This document shows positions 1 through 5,470 of a stretch of 7,599 bases of DNA, piece after piece. Location of the stretch: NCBI GenBank assembly GCA_937988705.1, contig CALKIA010000553.1, positions 1 through 7,599 of the forward strand, read 5' to 3'. Under the pieces are notes generated by a model that saw nothing but the letters and a program-made list of their open reading frames with translations, was not told where the DNA came from and ran no database searches. Both the position numbers and the translations under genes were made by a program. Source of the DNA: an uncultured Chloroflexota bacterium (GTDB lineage Bacteria > Chloroflexota > Anaerolineae > Aggregatilineales > Phototrophicaceae). Numbering within the stretch: position 1 is the first letter of the stretch; every line of letters starts with the position of its first letter.

Positions 1-476
1 GTGATCACATGCAGGGTGCGCGTTTTCGGGTAGAAGTACCAGATCAAACGCGTGCCCCCGGCCAGATAGTCTTGAATTTTCGCTTCGATTTCATCAGCAG
101 CATCGTTGGGCGACACGATCTCAATCGCGAGATCGGGTGGCGCGGGGATATAACCTGTCTCTGGCATCCCGTTCGGCAGTTGGTCTTGGCGGATGAACCC
201 CACATCCGGGGCGCGCACCGTGGCGCCTTTGCCGGGCAAGTCGAGGATATACCCGGTTTCAGCAGCCGTCACATAGCCGAGTTTGCGTGGCAGGACATAG
301 AGGGTGATGAAATGGGCGATTAAGTTACCATACATGCCATGTAATGCGCCTGCGGGTGACATCGTGATCAGTCGTCCTCTCGACAATTCGTAGAGTTTGG
401 GTTCATAGCCGACTTGCGGCTGCCGATCCAATTCCATGAGATCAGCAATCGTATACAGCCTCTCTTGAACAGCCAT
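1..476 (-). CDS. Uma2 family (DUF820) PD-(D/E)XK endonuclease-like protein, 3' end cut by window
   Basis: The minus strand is open from an ATG at 476 to the window edge, giving 158 residues of a family that is usually about 190-200 long, so roughly the last 35 residues are missing. The family pattern is clear: YELSRGRL near residues 29-36 (Glu30), the PAGALHG stretch at 41-47, RAPDVGF at 88-94 with Asp91, AIEIVSP at 117-123 with Glu119, and Lys133 followed by DYLAGGTRLIW. Asp91, Glu119 and Lys133 fit the PD-(D/E)XK metal-binding core of Uma2 proteins, which are predicted nucleases of unknown biological role, often present in many copies in Chloroflexota and cyanobacteria. The start is supported by GGAG at 485-488, eight bases upstream of the ATG. 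It is transcribed divergently from the metal permease. No truncation or frameshift is seen in the visible part. The function as a nuclease is a family prediction only. Confidence 0.9.
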   Translation of the reverse strand, partial: MAVQERLYTIADLMELDRQPQVGYEPKLYELSRGRLITMSPAGALHGMYGNLIAHFITLYVLPRKLGYVTAAETGYILDLPGKGATVRAPDVGFIRQDQLPNGMPETGYIPAPPDLAIEIVSPNDAADEIEAKIQDYLAGGTRLIWYFYPKTRTLHVI

Positions 477-504
477 TGCCTCGTCTCCAATCCGCTTAAA
501 ACCG

Positions 505-510
505 ATTATA
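505..510 (-). promoter_or_regulatory. -10 box (TATAAT) of the Uma2 gene
   Basis: On the minus strand this reads TATAAT, a perfect consensus -10, 28 bases upstream of the Uma2 ATG at 476. That leaves a short leader containing the GGAG ribosome site. No good TTGACA-like -35 is seen at 16-18 bases. The surrounding ten bases (GTTATAATCG on the minus strand) recur exactly upstream of the dehydrogenase at 6594-7331. Confidence 0.5.
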
Positions 511-523
511 ACATCACATAGTG

Positions 524-535
524 AGCAAATTTGCT
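524..535. promoter_or_regulatory. 12-bp perfect palindrome, candidate operator
   Basis: The sequence AGCAAATTTGCT equals its own reverse complement. It lies between two divergent -10 boxes. Its last base is the first base of the plus-strand -10 at 535-540, and it covers the spacer to -35 zone of the minus-strand promoter. A dimeric repressor bound here would block the permease promoter and probably also the Uma2 promoter. Metal-efflux or uptake genes are often controlled by ArsR/SmtB, Fur/Zur or similar dimeric sensors at such dyads, but no regulator gene is in the window and the sequence does not match a motif I can name with confidence. Confidence 0.4.
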
Positions 536-540
536 ACAAT
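535..540 (+). promoter_or_regulatory. -10 box (TACAAT) of the permease operon
   Basis: TACAAT matches the -10 consensus at five of six positions and would start transcription near 547, about 29 bases before the TTG start of the permease. There is no convincing -35 at 16-18 bases upstream, which would fit a promoter that depends on an activator or on the palindrome-binding factor. The call rests on position and -10 match only. Confidence 0.4.
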
Positions 541-564
541 AGGGCGCGTCGATCAGAGAGTCCT

Positions 565-569
565 AGAGG
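565..569 (+). promoter_or_regulatory. Ribosome binding site (AGAGG) that decides the TTG start of the permease
   Basis: AGAGG ends six bases before TTG at 576. The frame is closed upstream by TAG at 564-566, and no ATG or GTG lies in frame close to the expected N-terminus, so this site is the main support for TTG as initiator. Confidence 0.55.
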
Positions 570-575
570 CTGGAG

Positions 576-1604
576 TTGCAGAATACAGCAAAATTCGAAC
601 TGCGCCGGGTAGCGCTCATCGTGCTGCTCCTTGGTTTGGCGGTGATCGTGCTGGCAGCGGTGCTCGGTACGGGCGAAGACGCGGGCACCATCATCAGCAT
701 TTTTGCGACCCGTTTTCTCGGCATCTTCATCGAAGCCATTCCCTTCCTGTTACTGGGCACGCTGGTCTCCGGCCTGATTGAGTCGTTCGTCAGCGCGGAC
801 GATATTGCCCGCTGGACGCCACGCAATCCCATTCTGGCGACCATCGCCGGGACGTTCATGGGCTTCGCCTTCCCGGTGTGCGAATGCGGCGTCGTGCCCG
901 TTGTGCGCCGCCTGTACACTAAAGGGCTGCCGATGTCGGTCGGGGTGACGTTTTTGCTCGCCGCCCCGGTCATCAACCCCGTGGTGCTGGTCAGCACGTT
1001 CGTCGCGTTTGGCGCTGGCCCGGTGCTCATTGGACGCTTCATCATTACGGCGCTGGTCGCTTTCGCCGTCGGACTGGTGTTCGCCGTCGCCGCGCGGCCG
1101 CAGGATGTGCTCCAGCCGACATCGCTCGCGCCCGTCATGGGCGGCGATGGCGAGGTGATCCCCCTGTACGCCAAGACGCGCCGCAAACCGCTGTTGGTCG
1201 GCCTGCGCGACGCGCTCAACATGGCCGGTGATGAATTCTTCGACATGGGACGCTATCTGATCATTGGGTCGCTGCTGGCGGCGCTCATGCAGACGCTCGT
1301 GAGTCAGGATGTGCTGCTGGCCTTAGGGCGCGGCCCGGTCATTTCGGTGATCACGATGCAGCTCTTGGCCTTTGTGCTCAGCGTTTGCTCAACGGTCGAT
1401 TCATTCCTCGCGCTGGCGTTCGCCGGAACGTTCACCACCGGGTCGATCCTCGCGTTTCTGACGTTTGGTCCGATGGTTGACATCAAGAGCACGCTGATGT
1501 TCGCGGGCGTGTTCAAGCGCCGCGTGGTGCTGTATTTGATCCTCCTGCCGCTGCTGCTGACGATGTTGATCGGCATCTGGCTCAACCTGAATATCGCCTT
1601 TTAG
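576..1604 (+). CDS. Permease of the DUF318/ArsP_1 (UPF0718, COG0701) family, metal or metalloid transport
   Basis: A 342-residue polytopic membrane protein. Hydrophobic segments lie near residues 11-31, 40-70, 85-110, 122-146, 150-172, 228-242, 255-280, 285-310 and 317-340, with a hydrophilic loop at about 173-222. Family signatures are visible: the PVCECGVVPV motif at 100-109 (Cys102, Cys104), AAPVINPVVL at 129-138, and a second-half repeat with CSTVDSF at 271-277 and GPMVDIK at 298-304. Characterised relatives export trivalent organoarsenicals (ArsP) or copper/zinc (SO_0444 type). Bacillus YcgR belongs to the same family and pairs with YcgQ, and the next gene here is YcgQ-like, which makes a role with zinc or a similar metal the best inference. 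The start is TTG with AGAGG six bases upstream. The gene is followed after 112 bases by its partner, with a hairpin repeat between. The transported ion and direction cannot be read from sequence. Confidence 0.92.
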   Translation: MQNTAKFELRRVALIVLLLGLAVIVLAAVLGTGEDAGTIISIFATRFLGIFIEAIPFLLLGTLVSGLIESFVSADDIARWTPRNPILATIAGTFMGFAFPVCECGVVPVVRRLYTKGLPMSVGVTFLLAAPVINPVVLVSTFVAFGAGPVLIGRFIITALVAFAVGLVFAVAARPQDVLQPTSLAPVMGGDGEVIPLYAKTRRKPLLVGLRDALNMAGDEFFDMGRYLIIGSLLAALMQTLVSQDVLLALGRGPVISVITMQLLAFVLSVCSTVDSFLALAFAGTFTTGSILAFLTFGPMVDIKSTLMFAGVFKRRVVLYLILLPLLLTMLIGIWLNLNIAF

Positions 1605-1634
1605 TCGGTACGGATTTTGAGTAACTGGCCTGTC

Positions 1635-1688
1635 ACCCCTTACCCCAATCCCGCTCCCTCGCTCGCGGGGAGAAGCCGGGGGTGGGGT
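1635..1688. repeat. C/G-rich hairpin repeat between the permease and TIGR03943 genes
   Basis: The outer arms ACCCC (1635-1639) and ACCCC (1642-1646), separated by two bulged T, pair with GGGGT at 1679-1683 and 1684-1688. Inside, CTCCC at 1654-1658 pairs with GGGAG at 1668-1672. The sequence resembles the larger element at 2545-2638 and belongs to a style of dispersed intergenic hairpin that I associate with Anaerolineae genomes. There is no T-run after it, so it is not a typical intrinsic terminator. If the two genes share a transcript, it would sit in the mRNA between them. Confidence 0.6.
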
Positions 1689-1716
1689 CTAACGGGAAGT
1701 GCAATGGAGAACCTGT

Positions 1717-2487
1717 ATGGAACATATCCATGATCACGAGCACGACCATGCTGAACATGACCACGATCATCGCCGCGAACTGCTGGCCGAGATCGTCAAA
1801 ACCGGGCTGCTGATCGGCTTAGGGCTGTATTTCGTCGTCAACATCGTCAGCGGCAACCTGACCAACTACATCAACGAGCGCTTTAGCTGGCTGTCCTATG
1901 TGGCGGCGGCGCTTTTCCTGCTGATCGGCGGGTTTAGCGCGCTGCATTTGCTGAGCCAACGGCGCGCTGAGCATGACCATCAGCACGATCACGGTGCGAT
2001 CTCGTGGGCCACACTGCTCGTCGTCTCCGTGCCGCTGGTGCTCGGCACACTCATCCCGTCGCGGCCGCTCGGCGCGGAGTCGGTGGATGGCAACGTGAGC
2101 ATCACCGCGGCCAGTGTTGACAATATGGTGCTGTCGATTGAGCCGGGCAAACGTAATGTCCTCGACTGGCTGCGCGTGTTCAATGCCACCGACGATTACG
2201 CCACGCTCAACGGTCAGCCCGCCGATGTGATCGGCTTTGTGTACGTTGAACCAACGTTTGGCGCGAATCAATTTATGATCGCGCGTTTCACCGTGAGCTG
2301 CTGCGTCGCCGATGCCAGTGCGATTGGCATCCCGGTACAGTGGCCAGAGACAGTCGAGCAGGGGCAGTGGGTGCGCGTGAAGGGCGTGATGCAGACCGGC
2401 GACTTTCGCGGTGATGCGGCCCCGATTTTGCACGCCCAAACAGTCGAAGTCGTTGACCAGCCCGAACACCCGTATTTGTATCCGTAG
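1717..2487 (+). CDS. TIGR03943/DUF1980 (YcgQ-like, COG3689) His-rich membrane protein, partner of the permease
   Basis: A 256-residue protein. The N-terminus (residues 1-18) is a His/Asp/Glu-rich metal-binding-type tail. Membrane segments follow at about 22-44, 57-79 and 95-114, and a second His-rich stretch (EHDHQHDHG, 85-93) lies between the second and third. RR pairs next to both His-rich parts (19-20, 82-83) put them in the cytoplasm by the positive-inside rule, so the C-terminal domain (about 115-256) would be outside. That domain carries the family signature ARFTVSCCVADA at 189-200 with vicinal Cys195-Cys196. I chose ATG 1717 because GGAG at 1706-1709 is seven bases upstream; a GTG at 1699 would add six unlikely residues. 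The protein is regularly found beside COG0701 permeases, as here, and is thought to act in metal (often zinc) homeostasis, perhaps as the extracytoplasmic binding part. The metal is not established. The stop is doubled (TAG TGA). Confidence 0.92.
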   Translation: MEHIHDHEHDHAEHDHDHRRELLAEIVKTGLLIGLGLYFVVNIVSGNLTNYINERFSWLSYVAAALFLLIGGFSALHLLSQRRAEHDHQHDHGAISWATLLVVSVPLVLGTLIPSRPLGAESVDGNVSITAASVDNMVLSIEPGKRNVLDWLRVFNATDDYATLNGQPADVIGFVYVEPTFGANQFMIARFTVSCCVADASAIGIPVQWPETVEQGQWVRVKGVMQTGDFRGDAAPILHAQTVEVVDQPEHPYLYP

Positions 2488-2515
2488 TGACGAGCAGCAT
2501 TCTTTTCAGGAGGTC

Positions 2516-2539
2516 ATGAAGCTTGCGGCCGTTCTATAA
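2516..2539 (+). other. Seven-codon reading frame with strong Shine-Dalgarno sequence; leader peptide or gene remnant
   Basis: AGGAGGT at 2508-2514 is a full match to the anti-SD sequence and is followed by ATG at 2516 and a frame reading MKLAAVL, closed by TAA at 2537-2539, exactly where the C-rich repeat begins. The spacing from AGGAGG to ATG is only two bases, shorter than optimal. The residues resemble the start of a signal peptide. Possible readings are a leader peptide ahead of the structured element, the stump of a gene cut by the repeat, or chance. Confidence 0.25.
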
Positions 2540-2544
2540 CCCCT

Positions 2545-2638
2545 CACCCCCATCCCCTCTCCCACGCAAGCGGGGAGAGGGGCGATTCCGCGAGTGCCGC
2601 TGTCTCCCCTCCCTGAATTCGGGGAGGGGTTGGGGGTG
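2545..2638. repeat. Composite C/G-rich repeat able to fold as a three-way junction
   Basis: Outer arms CACCCCCA (2545-2552) and TGGGGGTG (2631-2638) are exact reverse complements. Between them lie two perfect hairpins: CCCCTCTCCC (2554-2563) with GGGAGAGGGG (2573-2582), loop nine bases, and CCCCTCCC (2606-2613) with GGGAGGGG (2622-2629), loop eight bases. This gives a stem with two arms. The element fills most of the 208-base gap between the TIGR03943 gene and the propeller gene and ends 57 bases before that start. No T-run follows either hairpin. Function is unknown; it could be a mobile palindromic element, an mRNA stabiliser or a barrier between operons. Confidence 0.7.
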
Positions 2639-2684
2639 GTGTCACACGCCGAAGCTCTCCGCTAAGCTCATGTCGCATCTGCAC

Positions 2685-2693
2685 TGGTATAAA
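2685..2693 (+). promoter_or_regulatory. Extended -10-like sequence (TGGTATAAA) directly before the propeller gene
   Basis: TG followed by one base and TATAAA fits an extended -10 promoter. It ends only two bases before the ATG at 2696, so its expected transcription start (near 2699-2700) would fall just inside the annotated gene. Either transcription starts further up and this is chance, or the true start codon is slightly downstream (TTG at 2705). No -35 is evident. Confidence 0.25.
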
Positions 2694-2695
2694 CA

Positions 2696-4114
2696 ATGAC
2701 TAATTTGCCAACGAAGTTTGCCCGGCCGCGCGCGCTGTCGCGCTTTGACCGTGCGGTGGCCGGCGCCATCGTGGTGCTGATCGGCGCGATTCTGCTGACA
2801 ATTGTGCTCGGCGACCGCGTCGGGGTGACGCTCAAGCGGGTGACGCCGCTCGGTTCGGCGCACAGCACAACAGCGATCACGCTGCAATTTGACGAGCCGA
2901 TGGATCGTCCGACGGCGGAAGCGCGCTTGCGCACCGAACCGCCGCTCACCGGAACGGTCACATGGAGCGGCGAAACGCTGACCTTCAAGCCGGATGCGCC
3001 GCTTAACCCGGATGCTGAATACACGGTGATTCTCGAACGCGGGGCGCGGGCGCAGAGCGGACGCGAAACCGTGAGCGAATTCCGCTACAGCTTCACGGTG
3101 CTGCAGCCGCGCGTCGCCTACCTGTACCCGGCGGATAATTCGCCGCAGAACATCTGGATTGTCGCTGCGGATGACCCGAACAGCGCGCAGCAGTTGACCA
3201 CCAGCCCGTCGGGAGTTTACGATTTCGCCGTCAGCCCGGACGGCGCGAAGATCGCGTTTTCCGAGTACAACAGCAACGGCAACATGGACATTAAGCTGCT
3301 CGATCTGGATACCGGCGCGCTGCTCCAATTGACCAACTGCCTCGACGCGACCTGTTCGACGCCCGTGTGGCGACCGGACGGCGGCATGATCGTGTATGAA
3401 CGCATCGACTACAATACGGGCGTGGAAGGCGTAGGCGCTAGCCCCGTGCGCCTGTGGACGCTCGACATGACGACCTACCCGCCGCCCACCCGCCCGCTGT
3501 TCAGCGATTTGCAGATTTTGGGCTACAATGCGCAGTGGTCGGCGAATGGCCGCCGCATTTCGCTCGTGGATCGCGGCACATCGTCGATTCTGATCTACGA
3601 CTTCGACACCGGCGAAATTGTCGGCATTCCAACCAGTACTGGGACGTATGGCGCGTTGTCGCCCGATGGTCTGAGCATCATCACGTCCAACGTGCTGCTG
3701 CTGGAAGGCGCGCAGGCGCGGGTCAAAATGCAGTTGGTCGGGTTGGATGGCGGCATACTGCTGGATCTGAGCACGGGCGATGACTCGATTGACGAGAAGC
3801 GCGCCCAGTGGCGACCGGATGGGAGCGTGCTGGCGATCTCGCGCGACGACCCGGATGCCATGGGCGGCACGCAAATTTATCTGGTCGATCCGACGGACGC
3901 CTCCGCCACTATGCTCACCGACGATCCGCTGTACGCCAGCACCTTTTTCTATTGGAATCCGGCGGGGACGGCGCTGGCCGTTCAGCGCTTGCCCTTGCTT
4001 GATGGTGGCATTACCGATCCGCTGTCTCGCCCGGAAATCTGGGTGGTTGACATCGTGAGCGGGGACGGCCTTCGTTTAGCACACAACGGCTATTTGCCGA
4101 GATGGATACCATGA
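2696..4114 (+). CDS. Membrane-anchored protein with Big_5 Ig-like domain and six-blade TolB-like (PD40) propeller
   Basis: A 472-residue protein. A basic N-terminus and one membrane segment (about 21-39) act as an anchor or uncleaved signal, with no lipobox cysteine. Residues about 47-135 resemble the Big_5/SbsA Ig-like domain (ITLQFDEPMD at 61-70, then NPDAEYTVIL and a FRYSFTV end strand). The rest is a propeller with six PD40-type blade motifs, around 180-189, 226-235, 282-291, 322-331, 373-382 and 421-430 (forms of SPDGxxIAFS). PD40 propellers bind proteins or ligands and are not by themselves enzymes. The only cysteines are Cys215 and Cys220 (CLDATC), probably outside the membrane, where they could form a disulfide. 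There is no clear ribosome site before ATG 2696 and the frame is closed by TAA at 2690-2692. The stop overlaps the next start as ATGA, showing coupling to the thioredoxin gene. The specific role is unknown. Confidence 0.85.
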   Translation: MTNLPTKFARPRALSRFDRAVAGAIVVLIGAILLTIVLGDRVGVTLKRVTPLGSAHSTTAITLQFDEPMDRPTAEARLRTEPPLTGTVTWSGETLTFKPDAPLNPDAEYTVILERGARAQSGRETVSEFRYSFTVLQPRVAYLYPADNSPQNIWIVAADDPNSAQQLTTSPSGVYDFAVSPDGAKIAFSEYNSNGNMDIKLLDLDTGALLQLTNCLDATCSTPVWRPDGGMIVYERIDYNTGVEGVGASPVRLWTLDMTTYPPPTRPLFSDLQILGYNAQWSANGRRISLVDRGTSSILIYDFDTGEIVGIPTSTGTYGALSPDGLSIITSNVLLLEGAQARVKMQLVGLDGGILLDLSTGDDSIDEKRAQWRPDGSVLAISRDDPDAMGGTQIYLVDPTDASATMLTDDPLYASTFFYWNPAGTALAVQRLPLLDGGITDPLSRPEIWVVDIVSGDGLRLAHNGYLPRWIP

Positions 4115-4773
4115 CTCAACCTGAACCGAACGGCGAACCACTGGCCGCTCAAGAACCAACTCCCATCATTCAGCCGCCAAAGCGCGGCGTGTCTGTGCCG
4201 CTGCTCATTTTCCTCGTGTTTCCGCTGATCGGCCTGTCAGTTGCGATGATCTTCATGTTCCTGAGCGCAGGCGCACGGGCGAACAGCGGTTTGCCGACCC
4301 CCGGCCCGGTCACGCTGCCGCCCATGCCCACGCCCATCGATCTCGCCAATACCCCAGTGATCGATTTTCAGCTCACCTCGTATGATGGCGAATTGGTCGA
4401 CGCTGCTGACTATCGGGGACGCATCGTCTTCCTCAACTTCTGGGCGACATGGTGCGAACCGTGCAAACGCGAAATGCCCGCGTTTGCCGAGTTTGTCGCG
4501 ACGCAGCCGGAGGACGGGGCGGTCGTGCTGGCGGTGAACATCGAAGAGCGGCGCATCGACGTGGAAGCGTTCCTCAACGACAATGGCATTCGCGGCCTCA
4601 CCGTGCTGCTTGACCCGACGGGCGACACCGCCGACGAATACGGCGTGTTCCAACTGCCGGTAACCTATGTGATCGACGGGACGGGCGTAATCCGCTATCC
4701 TAAATACGGTGAAATCACCTTGGAAGAATTGAATGTCTATACCGAGGCATTGACCGCAGAAAGAGCATCATGA
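4111..4773 (+). CDS. ResA/TlpA-like membrane-anchored thioredoxin (thiol-disulfide oxidoreductase)
   Basis: A 220-residue protein with a Pro/Glu-rich cytoplasmic tail (1-27), one membrane anchor (about 28-52), a Pro-rich linker (60-77) and a TlpA/ResA-type thioredoxin domain (about 82-215). FLNFWATWCEPCKREMP around 107-123 holds the redox pair Cys115-Cys118, with the same CEPC active site as Bacillus ResA. The cis-proline is Pro183 in QLPVTYVID. ResA-like proteins reduce disulfides outside the membrane, classically in apocytochrome c, for haem attachment. No cytochrome or haem-lyase gene is visible, so the client here is open; the propeller with its CxxxxC pair is a candidate. I chose ATG 4111, which forms the ATGA overlap with the upstream stop; ATG 4102 would add three residues and has no better ribosome site. 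The downstream gene also begins in an ATGA overlap. Confidence 0.92.
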   Translation: MTQPEPNGEPLAAQEPTPIIQPPKRGVSVPLLIFLVFPLIGLSVAMIFMFLSAGARANSGLPTPGPVTLPPMPTPIDLANTPVIDFQLTSYDGELVDAADYRGRIVFLNFWATWCEPCKREMPAFAEFVATQPEDGAVVLAVNIEERRIDVEAFLNDNGIRGLTVLLDPTGDTADEYGVFQLPVTYVIDGTGVIRYPKYGEITLEELNVYTEALTAERAS

Positions 4774-5462
4774 TCGATATTCCCCGCGCATTTACCTATG
4801 TTTTTGACGATCCGCAGTGGGTCTCTAAGCTGGTGATGGTCGCCATCGTGACCTTCGGCTCGGCGATTCTGTCGCCGATCCTGATCGGTCTGGTGGGGAT
4901 CGCGGTTTTATTCGGCTACCAGCTGGAACTGATCCGTAATATCCGACGCGGGGAACGGCATCCGCTGCCGGCCTGGGACGATTTCGGGCGCTTTCTGAGT
5001 ATGGGGATCAACCCGCTGATCGCGTCGATCGCCTACAACGTGCCGAATCTGGTCATCGGCCTCGTGATCGGCCTCATCGCCATGACCGCAGGCGACGGCT
5101 TGCTGAGCGGCGGTCTGGTCACCTTGGCGCTGTGCTGCTTCGTCCCGCTGCTGTTCATCTACAACCTCGCCATTCAGCCCGTGTATACCGTGGGACTGGG
5201 GCGCTACACCGAAGATCCACGCCTGAATGTGTTCTTCGACCTTGGCGGATTGATCGCATTGGTGCGTTCGCGCACCGATTTGCTCATCCAGTGGCTGCTC
5301 GGCGCGGTGATCGCGGCGGTGGCGATGGGATTGGTCAACAGCATCCCGTGCCTCGGTTGGATCGTCGGCACCGCGCTCACCATTCCGATCTTCGGCCACC
5401 TCAGCGGGCAGTATATCACCGCCGTGCTGGGGCAGGGTCAAGGCAAGCGGAAGAATATGTAA
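4770..5462 (+). CDS. DUF4013 family multi-pass membrane protein
   Basis: A 230-residue protein starting in an ATGA overlap with the thioredoxin gene. DUF4013 features are visible: the N-terminal DIPRAFTYVFDDPQWVSK, a first membrane span at 21-48 ending in GYQLELIRNIRRGERHPLPAWDDF (49-72), and a Gly-, Ile- and Leu-rich remainder with spans near 80-107, 113-136, 170-190 and 193-216. The amphipathic NIRRGE-HPLP-WDDFGRFL part is the best family marker. The family is uncharacterised; it occurs in archaea and bacteria. Operon position suggests service to the same envelope process as the propeller and thioredoxin, but no reaction can be assigned. It is the last gene of the coupled set and ends at a TAA before a palindrome-rich convergent region. 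Confidence 0.83.
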   Translation: MIDIPRAFTYVFDDPQWVSKLVMVAIVTFGSAILSPILIGLVGIAVLFGYQLELIRNIRRGERHPLPAWDDFGRFLSMGINPLIASIAYNVPNLVIGLVIGLIAMTAGDGLLSGGLVTLALCCFVPLLFIYNLAIQPVYTVGLGRYTEDPRLNVFFDLGGLIALVRSRTDLLIQWLLGAVIAAVAMGLVNSIPCLGWIVGTALTIPIFGHLSGQYITAVLGQGQGKRKNM

Positions 5463-5470
5463 AGCAACTT

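Noticed and set aside
9..323. A 104-residue plus-strand frame at the window start
   Set aside because: The minus strand here encodes a convincing Uma2 protein with its conserved acidic and Lys residues.
563..1246. A 227-residue minus-strand open frame opposite the permease
   Set aside because: It is Ser/Thr/Arg-rich low-complexity sequence lying antisense to conserved CECG and membrane-segment motifs of the permease, with no supporting signal.
1699..1716. GTG at 1699 as start of the TIGR03943 gene
   Set aside because: It would place the good GGAG site inside the gene and add a tail not typical of the family; ATG 1717 has ideal spacing.
1819..2469. A 216-residue minus-strand frame opposite the TIGR03943 gene
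   Set aside because: It contains no recognisable motif and is antisense to a gene with clear family signature and ribosome site.
2554..2629. Strong G/C hairpins considered as intrinsic terminators
   Set aside because: No run of T follows either hairpin on either strand within the usual distance.
2642..3874. A 410-residue open frame on the minus strand opposite the propeller gene
   Set aside because: Its composition is very rich in Arg, His, Gln and Ala without domain motifs, it has no ribosome site, and the plus strand has clear Big_5 and PD40 motifs with ATGA coupling. It is a shadow of G+C-rich codons.
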